Shown in pieces: positions 7,755-19,972 of a stretch of 64,000 bases of DNA. Positions within the stretch are counted from its first letter, which is position 1, and each line of letters starts with the position of its first letter. A program made the position numbers and the translations under genes. Below the pieces are notes generated by a model, which was given only the letters and a program-made list of their open reading frames with translations, was not told the DNA's origin and made no database searches. The stretch spans positions 1-64,000 of the forward strand of contig NZ_LZSG01000019.1 in assembly GCF_001665395.1 (NCBI RefSeq), given 5' to 3'. Origin of the DNA: Mycobacterium sp. 1164966.3. Its GTDB lineage: Bacteria > Actinomycetota > Actinomycetes > Mycobacteriales > Mycobacteriaceae.

Positions 7755-8705
7755 GTGTCCGCGCTGGCCTTCACCATCCTTGCGGTGCTGCTGGTCGGTC
7801 CGATACCGGCCCTGATAGCCCGCTCCAAGTGGCCGCTGCGCGCTCCACGCGCCGCGATGGTGCTGTGGCAGGCGGTTGCCCTGGCAGCGGTGCTTTCGGC
7901 ATTCAGCGCCGGCATCGCGATCGCCACCCGCCTTCTGATGCCCGGTCCCGACGGGAGGCCGACGGCCGGCATCCTGGACGCGGAGGGCCGGTTGGGCTGG
8001 CCGCTGTGGGCCGCATACATCGCCGTTTTCGCGCTGACGGTGCTGGTCGGTGCGCGATTGATGGTCGCCGTGGTACGTGTGGCCATCGCGACTCGGCGGC
8101 GGCGAGCGCACCACCGCATGGTGGTCGACCTCGTCGGGGTCGGACACGACGCCGCCCTGCCCCAGCCCTGCACCCGCACCCGCGACCTGCGCGTCCTGGA
8201 CGTCTCACAACCGCTCGCCTACTGCCTGCCCGGCGTACGCAGCCGCGTCGTGGTCACCGAAGGGGCACTGAACACGCTCAACAACGCGGAAGTGGCGGCC
8301 ATCCTCACCCACGAGCGAGCCCATCTGCGCGCCCGCCACGACCTGGTCCTGGAGGCGTTCACCGCGGTGCACGCCGCGTTCCCGCGGCTGGTGCGCAGCT
8401 CGACTGCGCTCGACTCGGTGCGATTGCTGGTCGAGTTGCTGGCCGACGATGCCGCGGTGCGCGCCGCGGGGCGCACTCCCCTGGCGAGGGCGCTGGTCGC
8501 GTGCGCGTCGGGCCGTGCGCCGTCCGGCGCGCTGGCCGCGGGTGGTCCCAGCACCGTCTTGCGGGTCCGCCGGCTCTCCGGGCGCGGCAACAGCCTGCCG
8601 CTCTCGGCTGCCGCGTACCTGGCCGCGGCGGCCGTCCTGGTGGTGCCGACGGTCGCGTTGGCGGTGCCGTGGCTGACGGAGCTGCAGCGTTTGTTCGCCG
8701 CCTAG
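7755..8705 (+). CDS. blaR: M56-family membrane metalloprotease, BlaR-like sensor (Rv1845c-like)
   Basis: Membrane-bound zinc metallopeptidase of 316 residues, the length of Rv1845c. Hydrophobic segments occur at residues 2-16, about 35-55, about 85-105 and near the C-terminus (about 280-305). The gluzincin motif HERAH lies in ILTHERAHLRARHDL near residue 180. Unlike staphylococcal BlaR1 it has no penicillin-sensor domain, so how it detects damage is not evident. It is inferred to inactivate BlaI, and it shares an operon with blaI. The start is GTG at 7755. Confidence 0.88.
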   Translation: MSALAFTILAVLLVGPIPALIARSKWPLRAPRAAMVLWQAVALAAVLSAFSAGIAIATRLLMPGPDGRPTAGILDAEGRLGWPLWAAYIAVFALTVLVGARLMVAVVRVAIATRRRRAHHRMVVDLVGVGHDAALPQPCTRTRDLRVLDVSQPLAYCLPGVRSRVVVTEGALNTLNNAEVAAILTHERAHLRARHDLVLEAFTAVHAAFPRLVRSSTALDSVRLLVELLADDAAVRAAGRTPLARALVACASGRAPSGALAAGGPSTVLRVRRLSGRGNSLPLSAAAYLAAAAVLVVPTVALAVPWLTELQRLFAA

Positions 8706-8725
8706 GCGCTGCGCCCGAGCGAAAC

Positions 8726-8759
8726 ACTCTGCAGTGTCGGCACTTCGCTGTGTCAGAGT
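8726..8759 (+). terminator. Weak stem-loop after blaR
   Basis: ACTCTG at 8726-8731 pairs with CAGAGT at 8754-8759, and a smaller AGTG/CACT stem lies inside. It lies between the blaR stop and gnd1 and may be a weak terminator or part of the gnd1 leader. There is no T-run. Confidence 0.25.
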
Positions 8760-8819
8760 TGTCGGACTAGTGTTCGCCAAAGAGCTCGAGCCGAATTTCT
8801 GCGACCGGAGAGGCAAGAC

Positions 8820-10277
8820 ATGAGTTCGTCGGAATCGAAGACGGGAACCGCGCAGATCGGCGTCACCGGCCTGGCCGTGATGGGATCGAATATCGCCCGC
8901 AACTTCGCTCGCCACGGCTACACCGTGGCTTTGCACAACCGGTCCGCCGCCAAGACCGACGCGCTGCTCAAAGAGCACGGTGACGACGGCGACTTCGTGC
9001 GCTCGGAGACCATCGAGGAGTTTCTGGACGCGCTGGAGAAGCCGCGGCGGGTGCTGATAATGGTCAAGGCGGGCGATCCCACCGACGCCGTCATCGAGCA
9101 GCTCGCCGACGCCATGGAAGAGGGCGACATCATCATCGACGGCGGCAACGCCCTCTACACCGACACCATCCGCCGCGAGAAGGCCATGCGCGAGCGCGGA
9201 CTGCACTTCGTCGGCGCCGGGATCTCGGGCGGCGAGGAAGGGGCCCTCAACGGGCCGTCGATCATGCCCGGCGGGCCCGCCGAGTCATACGAATCGCTGG
9301 GACCGCTGCTCGAGGAGATCTCCGCACACGTCGACGGAGTGCCGTGCTGCACCCACATCGGCCCCGACGGTGCCGGACACTTCGTCAAGATGGTCCACAA
9401 CGGCATCGAATACTCCGACATGCAGCTCATCGGCGAGGCCTACCAACTCCTGCGCGACGGTCTTGGCCTGACTGCGCCGCAGATCGCCGACGTGTTCGAC
9501 GACTGGAACAAGGGCGATCTGGACAGTTTCCTCGTCGAGATCACCGCACAGGTGCTGCGGCAGGAAGACGCCAAGACCGGCAAGCCCCTCGTCGACGTCA
9601 TTCTCGACGAAGCCGAGCAGAAGGGCACGGGTCGCTGGACGGTGAAGTCAGCGCTGGACCTCGGTGTGCCCGTCACCGGCATTGCCGAGGCGGTGTTCGC
9701 CCGCGCATTGTCCGGTTCGGTGGCCCAGCGTAAGGCCACCACCGGGCTGGCCTCCGGCGCGCTGGGCGAAAAGCCCAGCGACTCAGCGCAGTTCGTGGAG
9801 GACGTCCGGCAAGCCCTCTACGCGTCGAAGATCATCGCCTACGCGCAGGGCTTCAACCAGATCCAGGCCGGCAGCGCCGAGTACGACTGGGATATCACCC
9901 CGGGTGATCTGGCCACGATCTGGCGGGGCGGCTGCATCATCCGGGCCAAATTCCTCAACCGCATCAAGGAGGCGTACGACTCCGACGCCGAGTTGGCGAC
10001 GCTGATCGTAGCGCCGTACTTTCGCAGCGCGATCGAATCCGCCATCGACGGCTGGCGCCGGGTGGTGGTGACAGCGACCAAGCTGGGTATCCCGATTCCG
10101 GGGTTCTCGTCGGCGCTGTCGTACTACGACGCTCTGCGCACCGAGCGCTTGCCCGCCGCGCTCACCCAGGGGCTGCGGGACTTTTTCGGTGCCCACACCT
10201 ATGGCCGCATCGACGAGGACCCGAGCAAGAAGTTCCACACGCTGTGGAGCGGAGATCGAACCGAAGTACCTGCCTAG
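8820..10277 (+). CDS. gnd1: 6-phosphogluconate dehydrogenase (decarboxylating)
   Basis: Cytosolic enzyme of the oxidative pentose phosphate pathway that converts 6-phosphogluconate to ribulose 5-phosphate and CO2 with reduction of NADP+. The 485-residue protein has the nucleotide-binding start GVTGLAVMGSNIARNFARHG and the substrate-site segment GAGISGGEEGALNGPSIMPG. The catalytic region KMVHNGIEYSDMQ supplies the conserved Lys, and the all-helical C-terminal domain contains WRGGCIIRAKFL. The length matches Rv1844c. A GGAGAGG ribosome site precedes the ATG. guaB1 begins 15 bases downstream. Confidence 0.96.
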   Translation: MSSSESKTGTAQIGVTGLAVMGSNIARNFARHGYTVALHNRSAAKTDALLKEHGDDGDFVRSETIEEFLDALEKPRRVLIMVKAGDPTDAVIEQLADAMEEGDIIIDGGNALYTDTIRREKAMRERGLHFVGAGISGGEEGALNGPSIMPGGPAESYESLGPLLEEISAHVDGVPCCTHIGPDGAGHFVKMVHNGIEYSDMQLIGEAYQLLRDGLGLTAPQIADVFDDWNKGDLDSFLVEITAQVLRQEDAKTGKPLVDVILDEAEQKGTGRWTVKSALDLGVPVTGIAEAVFARALSGSVAQRKATTGLASGALGEKPSDSAQFVEDVRQALYASKIIAYAQGFNQIQAGSAEYDWDITPGDLATIWRGGCIIRAKFLNRIKEAYDSDAELATLIVAPYFRSAIESAIDGWRRVVVTATKLGIPIPGFSSALSYYDALRTERLPAALTQGLRDFFGAHTYGRIDEDPSKKFHTLWSGDRTEVPA

Positions 10278-10289
10278 CGAGTTGCATAG

Positions 10290-13101
<2,812 letters not shown>

Positions 13102-13105
<4 letters not shown>

Positions 13106-14151
13106 TCCACGACGCGCTCAAAGTGTTGGCGGCGATCCTGCTGATCGGCGGCAACGCATTCTTCGTCGGCGCGGAGTTCTCGCTCATCTCGGCCCGTCGC
13201 GACCGCCTGGAGGCGCTGGCCGAGCAAGGGCGGGCCCGTGCTGTCACCGTGATCCGCGCCGGTGAGCAGCTTGCGTCGATGCTGGCGGGCGCTCAGTTGG
13301 GCGTCACCGTGGCCTCCATCCTGCTCGGCCGGATAGGCGAGTCGGCGGTCGCCGATCTGCTGCGGAGGTCGCTGGGTTTCACCAGCATGCATCCGACGCT
13401 GGTGCACACAGTGTCGTTCGTGGTCGCGCTGGCCGTCGTGGTGACACTGCATGTGCTGCTCGGCGAGATGGTGCCGAAGAACATCGCACTGGCCGGTCCG
13501 GAGCGAACGGCGATGCTATTGGTTCCACCGTATTTGCTCTACGTGCGCGCGGCCCGGCCATTCATCGTCTTGTACAACAAGTGCACCAACGCGGTGCTGC
13601 GGGTACTGGGTGTCGCACCCAAAGACGAGCTCGACATCACGGTGTCCACCACCGAGCTGTCCGAGATGATCGCTGATTCGGTGTCCGAAGGCCTACTGGA
13701 TCAGGAGGAACACACGCGGCTGAGCCGGGCGTTGCGGGTATCGACCAGGGTCGTCGCCGATGTCGCGCGGCCGCTCGCCGAGGTGCGGGCGGTGCCGGTC
13801 GCCCGGGCGGGCAGCGGGCCGACGGTCGGTGCCGTGGAACAGGCCCTCGGCGAAACCGGCTACTCCCGGTTTCCGGTCACCGGCATCGGCGGCGAGTTCG
13901 TCGGATACCTGCACATCAAGGACGTGCTGACGCTCGGCGACGATCCGCAGGCCATCGTCGATTTGGCGCTGGTACGTCCGCTGCCCCGGGTGCTGCAGTC
14001 CCTGCCGCTGGCCGACGCATTGTCGCGGATGCGCCGCAGCAACAGCCATCTGGCGCTGGTGACCGACGAGGGCGGGCAGGTGGTCGCCATGGTGGCGATG
14101 GAGGATCTGGTGGAGGACCTGGTCGGTAGCGTGCACGAAGGCACACACTGA
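13102..14151 (+). CDS. CorC/HlyC-type CNNM membrane protein, shorter paralogue (Rv1841c-like)
   Basis: 349-residue paralogue of the upstream protein. It shares the start pattern [21 protein letters not shown] and the DUF21 membrane region (to about residue 195), followed by CBS repeats with [24 protein letters not shown]. It lacks the C-terminal CorC_HlyC domain of its neighbour. Two tandem coupled paralogues suggest a heteromeric cation transporter, which is inference. The ATG at 13102 overlaps the preceding stop. In H37Rv, PE_PGRS34 and vapBC13 follow; here only 239 non-coding bases separate it from glcB. Confidence 0.87.
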
Positions 14152-14238
14152 TTGCGACCCGTATGCTCTGTGCGGCTGGGGGTGCAGACGACTCGGATGG
14201 CCCGCCGCAGTGCCGTCCGTGAAGTCGCCAGCCCCGGC

Positions 14239-14268
14239 TTGACCTGCTGCTGCAGGTCGCCGTATACG
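14239..14268 (+). promoter_or_regulatory. Candidate glcB promoter with overlapping perfect dyad
   Basis: TTGACC at 14239-14244 and TATACG at 14263-14268 are 18 bases apart. A perfect 7-bp inverted repeat GACCTGC/GCAGGTC (14241-14247 and 14252-14258) overlaps the -35 and the spacer, a typical place for a repressor. The regulator is unknown. The start codon is about 120 bases downstream. Confidence 0.35.
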
Positions 14269-14390
14269 CTCGTCAGGCTGTCGCTCGGTAGGCTGGCGCA
14301 TAGCCAAAATGGGGCCGATCGGCCCGGTTGGTCTGATCGAAGCGGCCAACCGGGCTCCAACCGGGCTTCCACAGGGTGTGAAGGAGAACC

Positions 14391-16574
14391 ATGACTGAAC
14401 GCGTGTCGGCGGGCAACTTGCGCGTCGCCAGGGTGCTCTACGACTTCGTGAACAACGAGGCCCTGCCCGGTACCGGAATCGACCCGGACAGCTTCTGGGC
14501 GGGCGTCGACAAGGTCGTGACCGACCTCACCCCGCAAAACCAGGATTTGCTGAACCGCCGCGACGAGCTACAGGCGCAGATCGACAAGTGGCACCGCCAT
14601 CGGGTCATCGAGCCGATCGATCAGCAGGCCTACCGCGAATTCCTCACCGAAATCGGCTACCTGCAGCCCGAACCCGACGACTTCACCATCACCACCTCCG
14701 GCGTCGACGACGAGATCACCACGACAGCCGGGCCGCAGCTGGTGGTCCCCGTCCTCAACGCCCGCTTCGCGCTAAACGCGGCCAACGCTCGCTGGGGTTC
14801 CCTCTACGACGCGCTGTACGGCACCGACGTCATCCCGGAAAGCGGCGGCGCGGAAAAGGGCACCAGCTACAACAAGGTTCGCGGCGACAAGGTGATCGCC
14901 TACGCGCGCAAGTTTCTCGACGGTGCCGTGCCGTTGGCGTCGGGCTCGTGGGCAGACGCGACGGAGTTGCGCATCGACGACGGTCAGCTGCAGGTCGCCA
15001 TTGGTGCGGAGGCCACCGGGCTGGCGAGCCCGGAGCAGTTCGCCGGCTACAGCGGCGAGCTCGGCTCGCCCAACTGGTCGGTGCTGCTGGTCAACCACGG
15101 TTTGCACATTGAAATCCAGGTCGACCCGGAGTCGGCGGTCGGCAAGACCGATGCGGCCGGCATCAAGGATGTGATCCTTGAGTCGGCGGTCACCACGATC
15201 ATGGACTTCGAGGACTCGGTGACCGCGGTCGACGCCGACGACAAGGTGCTCGGCTACCGCAACTGGCTCGGTTTGAACAAGGGCGATCTCGCCGAGAACG
15301 TCCTAAAGGACGGCAAGACCTTCACCCGCGTCCTCAACGAGGACCGCACCTACACCACGCCCGACGGCGGCGAGCTCACCCTTCCTGGACGCAGCCTGTT
15401 GTTCGTCCGCAACGTCGGTCACTTGATGACCAACGACGCAATTGTCGACAGTGACGGCAACGAGGTTTTCGAGGGCATCATGGACGCGCTGTTCACCGGC
15501 GTGACAGCGATTCACGGGCTCAAGAGCGGCGACGTCAACGGGCCGCTGGTCAACAGCCGCACGGGTTCCATCTACATCGTGAAGCCCAAGATGCACGGTC
15601 CCGCCGAGGTGGCGTTCACTTGCGAGCTGTTCAGCCGCGTCGAGGACGTGCTGGGATTGCCGCAAGGCACCCTGAAGGTCGGCATCATGGACGAGGAGCG
15701 CCGCACCACCGTCAACCTCAAGGCGTGCATCAAGGCAGCAGCCGATCGCGTCGTGTTCATCAACACCGGGTTCCTGGACCGCACCGGCGACGAGATCCAC
15801 ACCTCCATGGAGGCGGGACCCATGATCCGCAAGGGTGCAATGAAGAACAGCACCTGGATCAAGGCCTACGAAGACGCCAATGTCGACACCGGCCTTGCCG
15901 CCGGCTTCAAGGGCAAGGCGCAGATTGGCAAGGGCATGTGGGCGATGACCGAGCTGATGGCCGACATGGTCGAGCAGAAGATCGGCCAGCCCAAGGCCGG
16001 CGCCACCACCGCATGGGTGCCGTCGCCGACGGCGGCCACCCTGCACGCGATGCACTACCACCAGGTAGACGTGGGCGCCGTGCAGCAGGAACTCGAGGGC
16101 CAGAAGCGCACGACCATCGAGGAGCTGCTGACCATTCCGCTGGCCAAGGAACTGGCCTGGGCGCCTGAGGAGATCCGCGAGGAGGTCGACAACAACTGTC
16201 AGTCCATCCTCGGGTACGTGGTGCGCTGGGTGGAGCAGGGTGTCGGCTGCTCGAAGGTGCCCGACATCCACAACACGGCCCTGATGGAGGACCGGGCCAC
16301 CCTGCGGATTTCCAGCCAGTTACTGGCCAACTGGCTGCGACATGGCGTCATCACCAGCGAGGACGTGCGCGCCAGCCTGGAGCGGATGGCGCCGTTGGTA
16401 GACGAGCAGAACGCCGGTGATCCGGCGTACCGCCCGATGGCGCCCGACTTCGACGACAGCATCGCCTTCCTGGCCGCGCAGGACCTGATTCTGACGGGCG
16501 GGCAGCAGCCCAACGGCTACACCGAGCCGATCCTGCATCGCCGTCGTCGGGAGTTCAAGGCGCGGGCCCGCTGA
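14391..16574 (+). CDS. glcB: Malate synthase G
   Basis: Glyoxylate-shunt enzyme that condenses glyoxylate and acetyl-CoA to malate; in M. tuberculosis (Rv1837c) it also detoxifies glyoxylate and is found outside the cell. The 727-residue protein begins [19 protein letters not shown] and carries the Mg2+/glyoxylate-site segment [18 protein letters not shown] (about residues 265-285). Later come [15 protein letters not shown] and [20 protein letters not shown]. It is slightly shorter than the 741-residue H37Rv protein. A strong AAGGAG ribosome site lies 6 bases before ATG 14391. Confidence 0.96.
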   Translation: MTERVSAGNLRVARVLYDFVNNEALPGTGIDPDSFWAGVDKVVTDLTPQNQDLLNRRDELQAQIDKWHRHRVIEPIDQQAYREFLTEIGYLQPEPDDFTITTSGVDDEITTTAGPQLVVPVLNARFALNAANARWGSLYDALYGTDVIPESGGAEKGTSYNKVRGDKVIAYARKFLDGAVPLASGSWADATELRIDDGQLQVAIGAEATGLASPEQFAGYSGELGSPNWSVLLVNHGLHIEIQVDPESAVGKTDAAGIKDVILESAVTTIMDFEDSVTAVDADDKVLGYRNWLGLNKGDLAENVLKDGKTFTRVLNEDRTYTTPDGGELTLPGRSLLFVRNVGHLMTNDAIVDSDGNEVFEGIMDALFTGVTAIHGLKSGDVNGPLVNSRTGSIYIVKPKMHGPAEVAFTCELFSRVEDVLGLPQGTLKVGIMDEERRTTVNLKACIKAAADRVVFINTGFLDRTGDEIHTSMEAGPMIRKGAMKNSTWIKAYEDANVDTGLAAGFKGKAQIGKGMWAMTELMADMVEQKIGQPKAGATTAWVPSPTAATLHAMHYHQVDVGAVQQELEGQKRTTIEELLTIPLAKELAWAPEEIREEVDNNCQSILGYVVRWVEQGVGCSKVPDIHNTALMEDRATLRISSQLLANWLRHGVITSEDVRASLERMAPLVDEQNAGDPAYRPMAPDFDDSIAFLAAQDLILTGGQQPNGYTEPILHRRRREFKARAR

Positions 16575-16670
16575 TCGGTGCGGGCCGCTGGTGGCCCGGG
16601 GGACCTGGGAATTTCGCGTTGACCAGCGGAGATCTTCAACGGATTCGAACGAAAGGACGCAGACACCGGA

Positions 16671-18845
16671 ATGGGTAGGCACAGCTTGCCGGACCCCGAG
16701 GATTCCGCCACCGAGCCCTCTGAGGAATCCTTCGCGGACAGTGCGTACCCCGGGGACGAGGCCGATCACGGTCGACATAGCGGCCAACAGGCGGATGACG
16801 AATCGGACATCTGGTCCGACGATGACGACGAATGGTCCGATGACTACCACGATTCGGACGAGAGCCGTTATCTGGACGAAGACGAACCGTCCCCCAGCTG
16901 GGGATCCCGTCCCATCGAAGACGAGTCTCTGCCCGCTCCGCGTGAGGCCTACGCCGACCTCAACGACGACCGGTACGCCGCCGGAAGTGACATAGCGCCC
17001 GGGGTGGCCGAGGGGTATCCGGACTTTCCGTCCCGGCCCGCGAGCGCGGCAACCCCGGGCCCGTCGACGCCCCCACCGCCGCTCTACGCCGCTGGCCACC
17101 GCGGTGGCGGCGAATGGCGCGGCGGGCATCGCAGCGGTCGCGGCGGCCGGGGAGTCAGCATCGGCGTCATAGTGGCCCTTGTCGCGGTCGTCGCCGTGGT
17201 GGGCGTATGGATTCTGTGGAAATTCATCGGTGACTCGTTGTCGCATCGGTCGCAGAACGCCGCGGCCCGCTGTGTGGGGGGAAAGGAGACGGTTGCCGTC
17301 ATCGCCGACCCGACCATCGCCGATCAGGTGCGGGAGCTGGCCGAAAGCTACAACCCGTCGGCCGGGCCGGTGGGCGACCGCTGCGTCTCGGTCGACGTCA
17401 AACCTGCCGGTTCCGATGCGGTGCTGAGTGGTTTCAGCGGCAAATGGCCAGCCGAGTTGGGCGATCAGCCCGCATTGTGGATCCCGGGCAGTTCGGTCTC
17501 CGCCGCACGCCTGAGCGCGGCGTCCAAACAAAAGATCGTCAGCGACAGCCACTCATTGGTGACTTCACCGGTGCTGCTCGCGATTCGCCCCGAACTCCAG
17601 CAGGCCCTTTCCAGCCAGAACTGGGCGGCCTTGCCGGGCTTGCAAACCAATCCGAACTCGCTGGCCGGCTTGAATCTGCCGGCCTGGGGATCGTTGCGGC
17701 TGGCTTTGCCGACCAACGGTAACGGCGATGCCTCGGTGCTCGCCGGCGAGGCGGTTGCCGCCGCGTCGGCCCCCTCCGGCGCGCCGCCCACCCAGGGCGT
17801 CGGCGCCGCGCGCACGCTGATGGCCGCGCAACCCAAACTGGCCGACAATTCCCTCGGCGCAGCGATGAACGCGCTGCTCGGCGGGGGCGATCCAGCGACC
17901 GGCCAGGTGCACGCGGTGGCCACCACCGAGCAACAGCTGTTCCAGCGCGGCCAGTCGCTGCCGGATGCCAAGGGCAAGTTGGGCTCCTGGCTGCCGCCCG
18001 GGCCGGTCGCGGTTGCCGACTATCCTGCCGTGCTGCTCACCGGCTCATGGCTGTCCCACGAACAAACCGAGGCCGCCAGCGCGTTTGCCCGATTCATGCA
18101 AAAACCCGAACAACTGGCCAAGCTGGCCAAGGCCGGGTTCCGGGTCAATGGCGTGAAACCGCCGAGCAGCGCGGTCACCAGCTTCCCCGCCCTGCCCCCG
18201 GCGCTGTCGTTGGGCGACGAGGCGCAGCGCGTCACGCTGGCCAACGGACTGACCTCATCGTCGGCAGCGGTGGCCGCGACAATCATGCTCGACCAGTCGA
18301 TGCCCATCGACGAGGGCGGCAAAACCCGGCTGGCCAATGTGGTTGCGGCCCTCAGCGAAAGAGTCAAATCGATGCCGCCGAACTCGGTGGTGGGGCTGTG
18401 GACGTTCGACGGCCACGAGGGCCGATCCGAGGTGGCAATCGGACCGCTGGACGACCCCGTCAACGGGCAGCCTCGCTCGGCCGCGCTGACAGCCGCACTG
18501 GACAAGCAGTATTCGTCCAACGGCGGCGCCGTGTCGTTCACCACGCTGCGCATGATCTATCAGGAAATGCTCGCGAATTACCGTGCCGGGCAAACGAATT
18601 CAATCCTGGTGATCACCGCCGGGCCGCATACCGACCAAACTCTCGATGGCGCGGGTCTGCAGGATTTCATTCGCAAGGCAGCGGACCAGGCCCGGCCGAT
18701 AGCGGTCAACGTCATCGACTTCGGCGGCGACCCGGACCGGGCGACCTGGGAGGCCGTCGCACAGCTCAGTGGCGGCAGCTACCGCAACCTGGCGACCTCG
18801 GCGTCCCCCGACCTCGCCGCGGCGGTCAACACATTCCTGGGCTGA
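16671..18845 (+). CDS. Membrane-anchored von Willebrand factor A-domain protein (Rv1836c-like)
   Basis: 724-residue protein with three parts. The N-terminus (about 1-160) is very acidic and low-complexity, rich in Asp, Glu, Ser and Pro, and probably cytoplasmic. One transmembrane helix (about 165-187, SIGVIVALVAVVAVVGVWIL) follows. The large outer part has an SBP-like middle segment and a vWA domain from about residue 530 (TIMLDQSMPIDEGG, then VGLWTFDGHEG). The metal-site motif reads DQSMP rather than the classical DxSxS, so metal binding is uncertain. It resembles Rv1836c (about 677 residues). The function is unknown. It stands alone downstream of glcB (gap 96 bases). Confidence 0.83.
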   Translation: MGRHSLPDPEDSATEPSEESFADSAYPGDEADHGRHSGQQADDESDIWSDDDDEWSDDYHDSDESRYLDEDEPSPSWGSRPIEDESLPAPREAYADLNDDRYAAGSDIAPGVAEGYPDFPSRPASAATPGPSTPPPPLYAAGHRGGGEWRGGHRSGRGGRGVSIGVIVALVAVVAVVGVWILWKFIGDSLSHRSQNAAARCVGGKETVAVIADPTIADQVRELAESYNPSAGPVGDRCVSVDVKPAGSDAVLSGFSGKWPAELGDQPALWIPGSSVSAARLSAASKQKIVSDSHSLVTSPVLLAIRPELQQALSSQNWAALPGLQTNPNSLAGLNLPAWGSLRLALPTNGNGDASVLAGEAVAAASAPSGAPPTQGVGAARTLMAAQPKLADNSLGAAMNALLGGGDPATGQVHAVATTEQQLFQRGQSLPDAKGKLGSWLPPGPVAVADYPAVLLTGSWLSHEQTEAASAFARFMQKPEQLAKLAKAGFRVNGVKPPSSAVTSFPALPPALSLGDEAQRVTLANGLTSSSAAVAATIMLDQSMPIDEGGKTRLANVVAALSERVKSMPPNSVVGLWTFDGHEGRSEVAIGPLDDPVNGQPRSAALTAALDKQYSSNGGAVSFTTLRMIYQEMLANYRAGQTNSILVITAGPHTDQTLDGAGLQDFIRKAADQARPIAVNVIDFGGDPDRATWEAVAQLSGGSYRNLATSASPDLAAAVNTFLG

Positions 18846-18857
18846 GTCGGCATTGCC

Positions 18858-18913
18858 GAGCAGACGCAAAATCGCCCATTTTGGCCCCGCGAAGGGTGAT
18901 TTTGCGTCTGCTC
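18858..18913. repeat. Long palindromic element, perfect 16-bp arms
   Basis: GAGCAGACGCAAAATC (18858-18873) and its exact complement GATTTTGCGTCTGCTC (18898-18913) enclose 24 bases. It sits between convergent genes and could end transcription from both sides. I recall similar GAGCAGACGCAAAATC stretches as dispersed in mycobacterial genomes, but no second copy was seen in this window. Confidence 0.7.
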
Positions 18914-18935
18914 GCGCTCGCTGCTTTCGGGCGCT

Positions 18936-18980
18936 GTGAAGCCACGGCTTTCGGTGTGAAGCTACGGCTTTCAGGGTGAA
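18936..18980. repeat. Tandem 20-bp direct repeats
   Basis: GTGAAGCCACGGCTTTCGGT (18936-18955) is followed directly by a near copy (18956-18975, three differences) and the first bases of a third (GTGAA, 18976-18980). It is non-coding, between the convergent vWA and hydrolase genes. Confidence 0.6.
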
Positions 18981-19019
18981 GACAGGGCGGGATCTGGGAT
19001 TTTCCCGCCCTGGTTTCAC
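18976..19019. terminator. Hairpin between convergent genes
   Basis: CAGGGCGGG (18983-18991) pairs perfectly with CCCGCCCTG (19004-19012). The flanking GTGAA (18976-18980) can pair further with TTCAC (19015-19019). The loop contains GATTTT. It is a likely bidirectional terminator for the vWA and hydrolase genes. Confidence 0.45.
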
Positions 19020-19055
19020 TCCCCAACGCCAAGCCTTCACTCCCAACGCCAAGCC
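19015..19055. repeat. Second pair of direct repeats
   Basis: A 21-bp unit TTCACTCCCCAACGCC-AAGCC (19015-19035) is followed by a 20-bp copy lacking one C (19036-19055). It directly abuts the 3' end of the hydrolase gene, whose stop is at 19066. Confidence 0.6.
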
Positions 19056-19065
19056 ACTACGCCGG

Positions 19066-19932
19066 CTAGCCGGCCAGCAGGGAGAGCGCGGCGTCGGCGT
19101 AAGCCTTGGGATCTTCGATCTGCGGGTAGTGGCCCAAGCCGGGCAGTTCCAGCACCGCGGCGCCGGGACGCAGCTCGCGCAACCCGTCGAGAACGTTCGT
19201 CGTGGCCACCGGATCGTTGAGTCCCCACACGAAGCCCAGCGGTTTGGGCCAATCGCGCACGGCGCCATGCCAGCGCTGCGCGTAACGCTCCCGCTCCTCG
19301 AGATAGCTGATCAGCAGGTGCGCGATGCGATTGCCGTCGTTGTACGACAACAGCTCCCACTGGGCGGCGGCCTCCTCAGCCGAAAGCGGGTGATCTGCCG
19401 AGAACAGCCGGCCGAACCCCCGCTGGAAACCGCGCCGATTCGTCAGCCGGGCCGCGACCGGACCCAGCGGTCCGCGCAGCACCTTCTGGATCGGCCGCAG
19501 GCTGGCCCGTTCCAGGATCACGCTGCCGTTGCTCAGCACCGCCCGCTGCATCTCGAAAGGCAGGCGGCCGTCCAGGTCTCGGGCGATCAGCTCGGTGGTC
19601 ACCGACGTGCCCATGTCGTGGGCGAGCACCACTACCGGGCCGGTCGTCGTCTGCGCGATCACCGTCTGTACCAGGTTGGCCTGCTCGAGCAGGCTGTAGC
19701 GATGCGGTCGCGGCTTGTCCGACAGGCCGTAGCCGAGGAAGTCCATCGTCACCCAGGCGTGGTCGCCCAGGTACGGCAGCACGGCCCGGAAATCGAACGA
19801 ACTCGACGGGAAGCCGTGCAGTAGTAGCACAGTCGGTGTCGCGCCGGCTTTTGACCGGACGAACAACCGGCCCGCGGGCGTCTCCAGCCAGCGACCGGCG
19901 TCGCGCCATTCCTGGACACTCAATGCTGTCAC
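19066..19932 (-). CDS. lipZ: Alpha/beta hydrolase, epoxide-hydrolase-like (Rv1834/LipZ-like)
   Basis: 288-residue hydrolase, the length of Rv1834. It has the oxyanion segment LLHGFPSSSFDF and the nucleophile elbow VVLAHDMGTSV. The elbow residue is Asp (HDMG), not the Ser of lipases, which is the pattern of epoxide hydrolases and haloalkane dehalogenases. The catalytic His is likely in LPGLGHYPQIEDP near the end. The name LipZ is historical; the substrate is unknown. The GTG at 19932 (VTALSVQEWRD) gives the family length; a longer frame to 19989 overlaps the divergent gene. It diverges from a second Asp-type hydrolase. Confidence 0.82.
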   Translation of the reverse strand: MTALSVQEWRDAGRWLETPAGRLFVRSKAGATPTVLLLHGFPSSSFDFRAVLPYLGDHAWVTMDFLGYGLSDKPRPHRYSLLEQANLVQTVIAQTTTGPVVVLAHDMGTSVTTELIARDLDGRLPFEMQRAVLSNGSVILERASLRPIQKVLRGPLGPVAARLTNRRGFQRGFGRLFSADHPLSAEEAAAQWELLSYNDGNRIAHLLISYLEERERYAQRWHGAVRDWPKPLGFVWGLNDPVATTNVLDGLRELRPGAAVLELPGLGHYPQIEDPKAYADAALSLLAG

Positions 19933-19972
19933 CCTTCGGACATACCATCGAGGGCGCGATCTAAGGAGGGTT

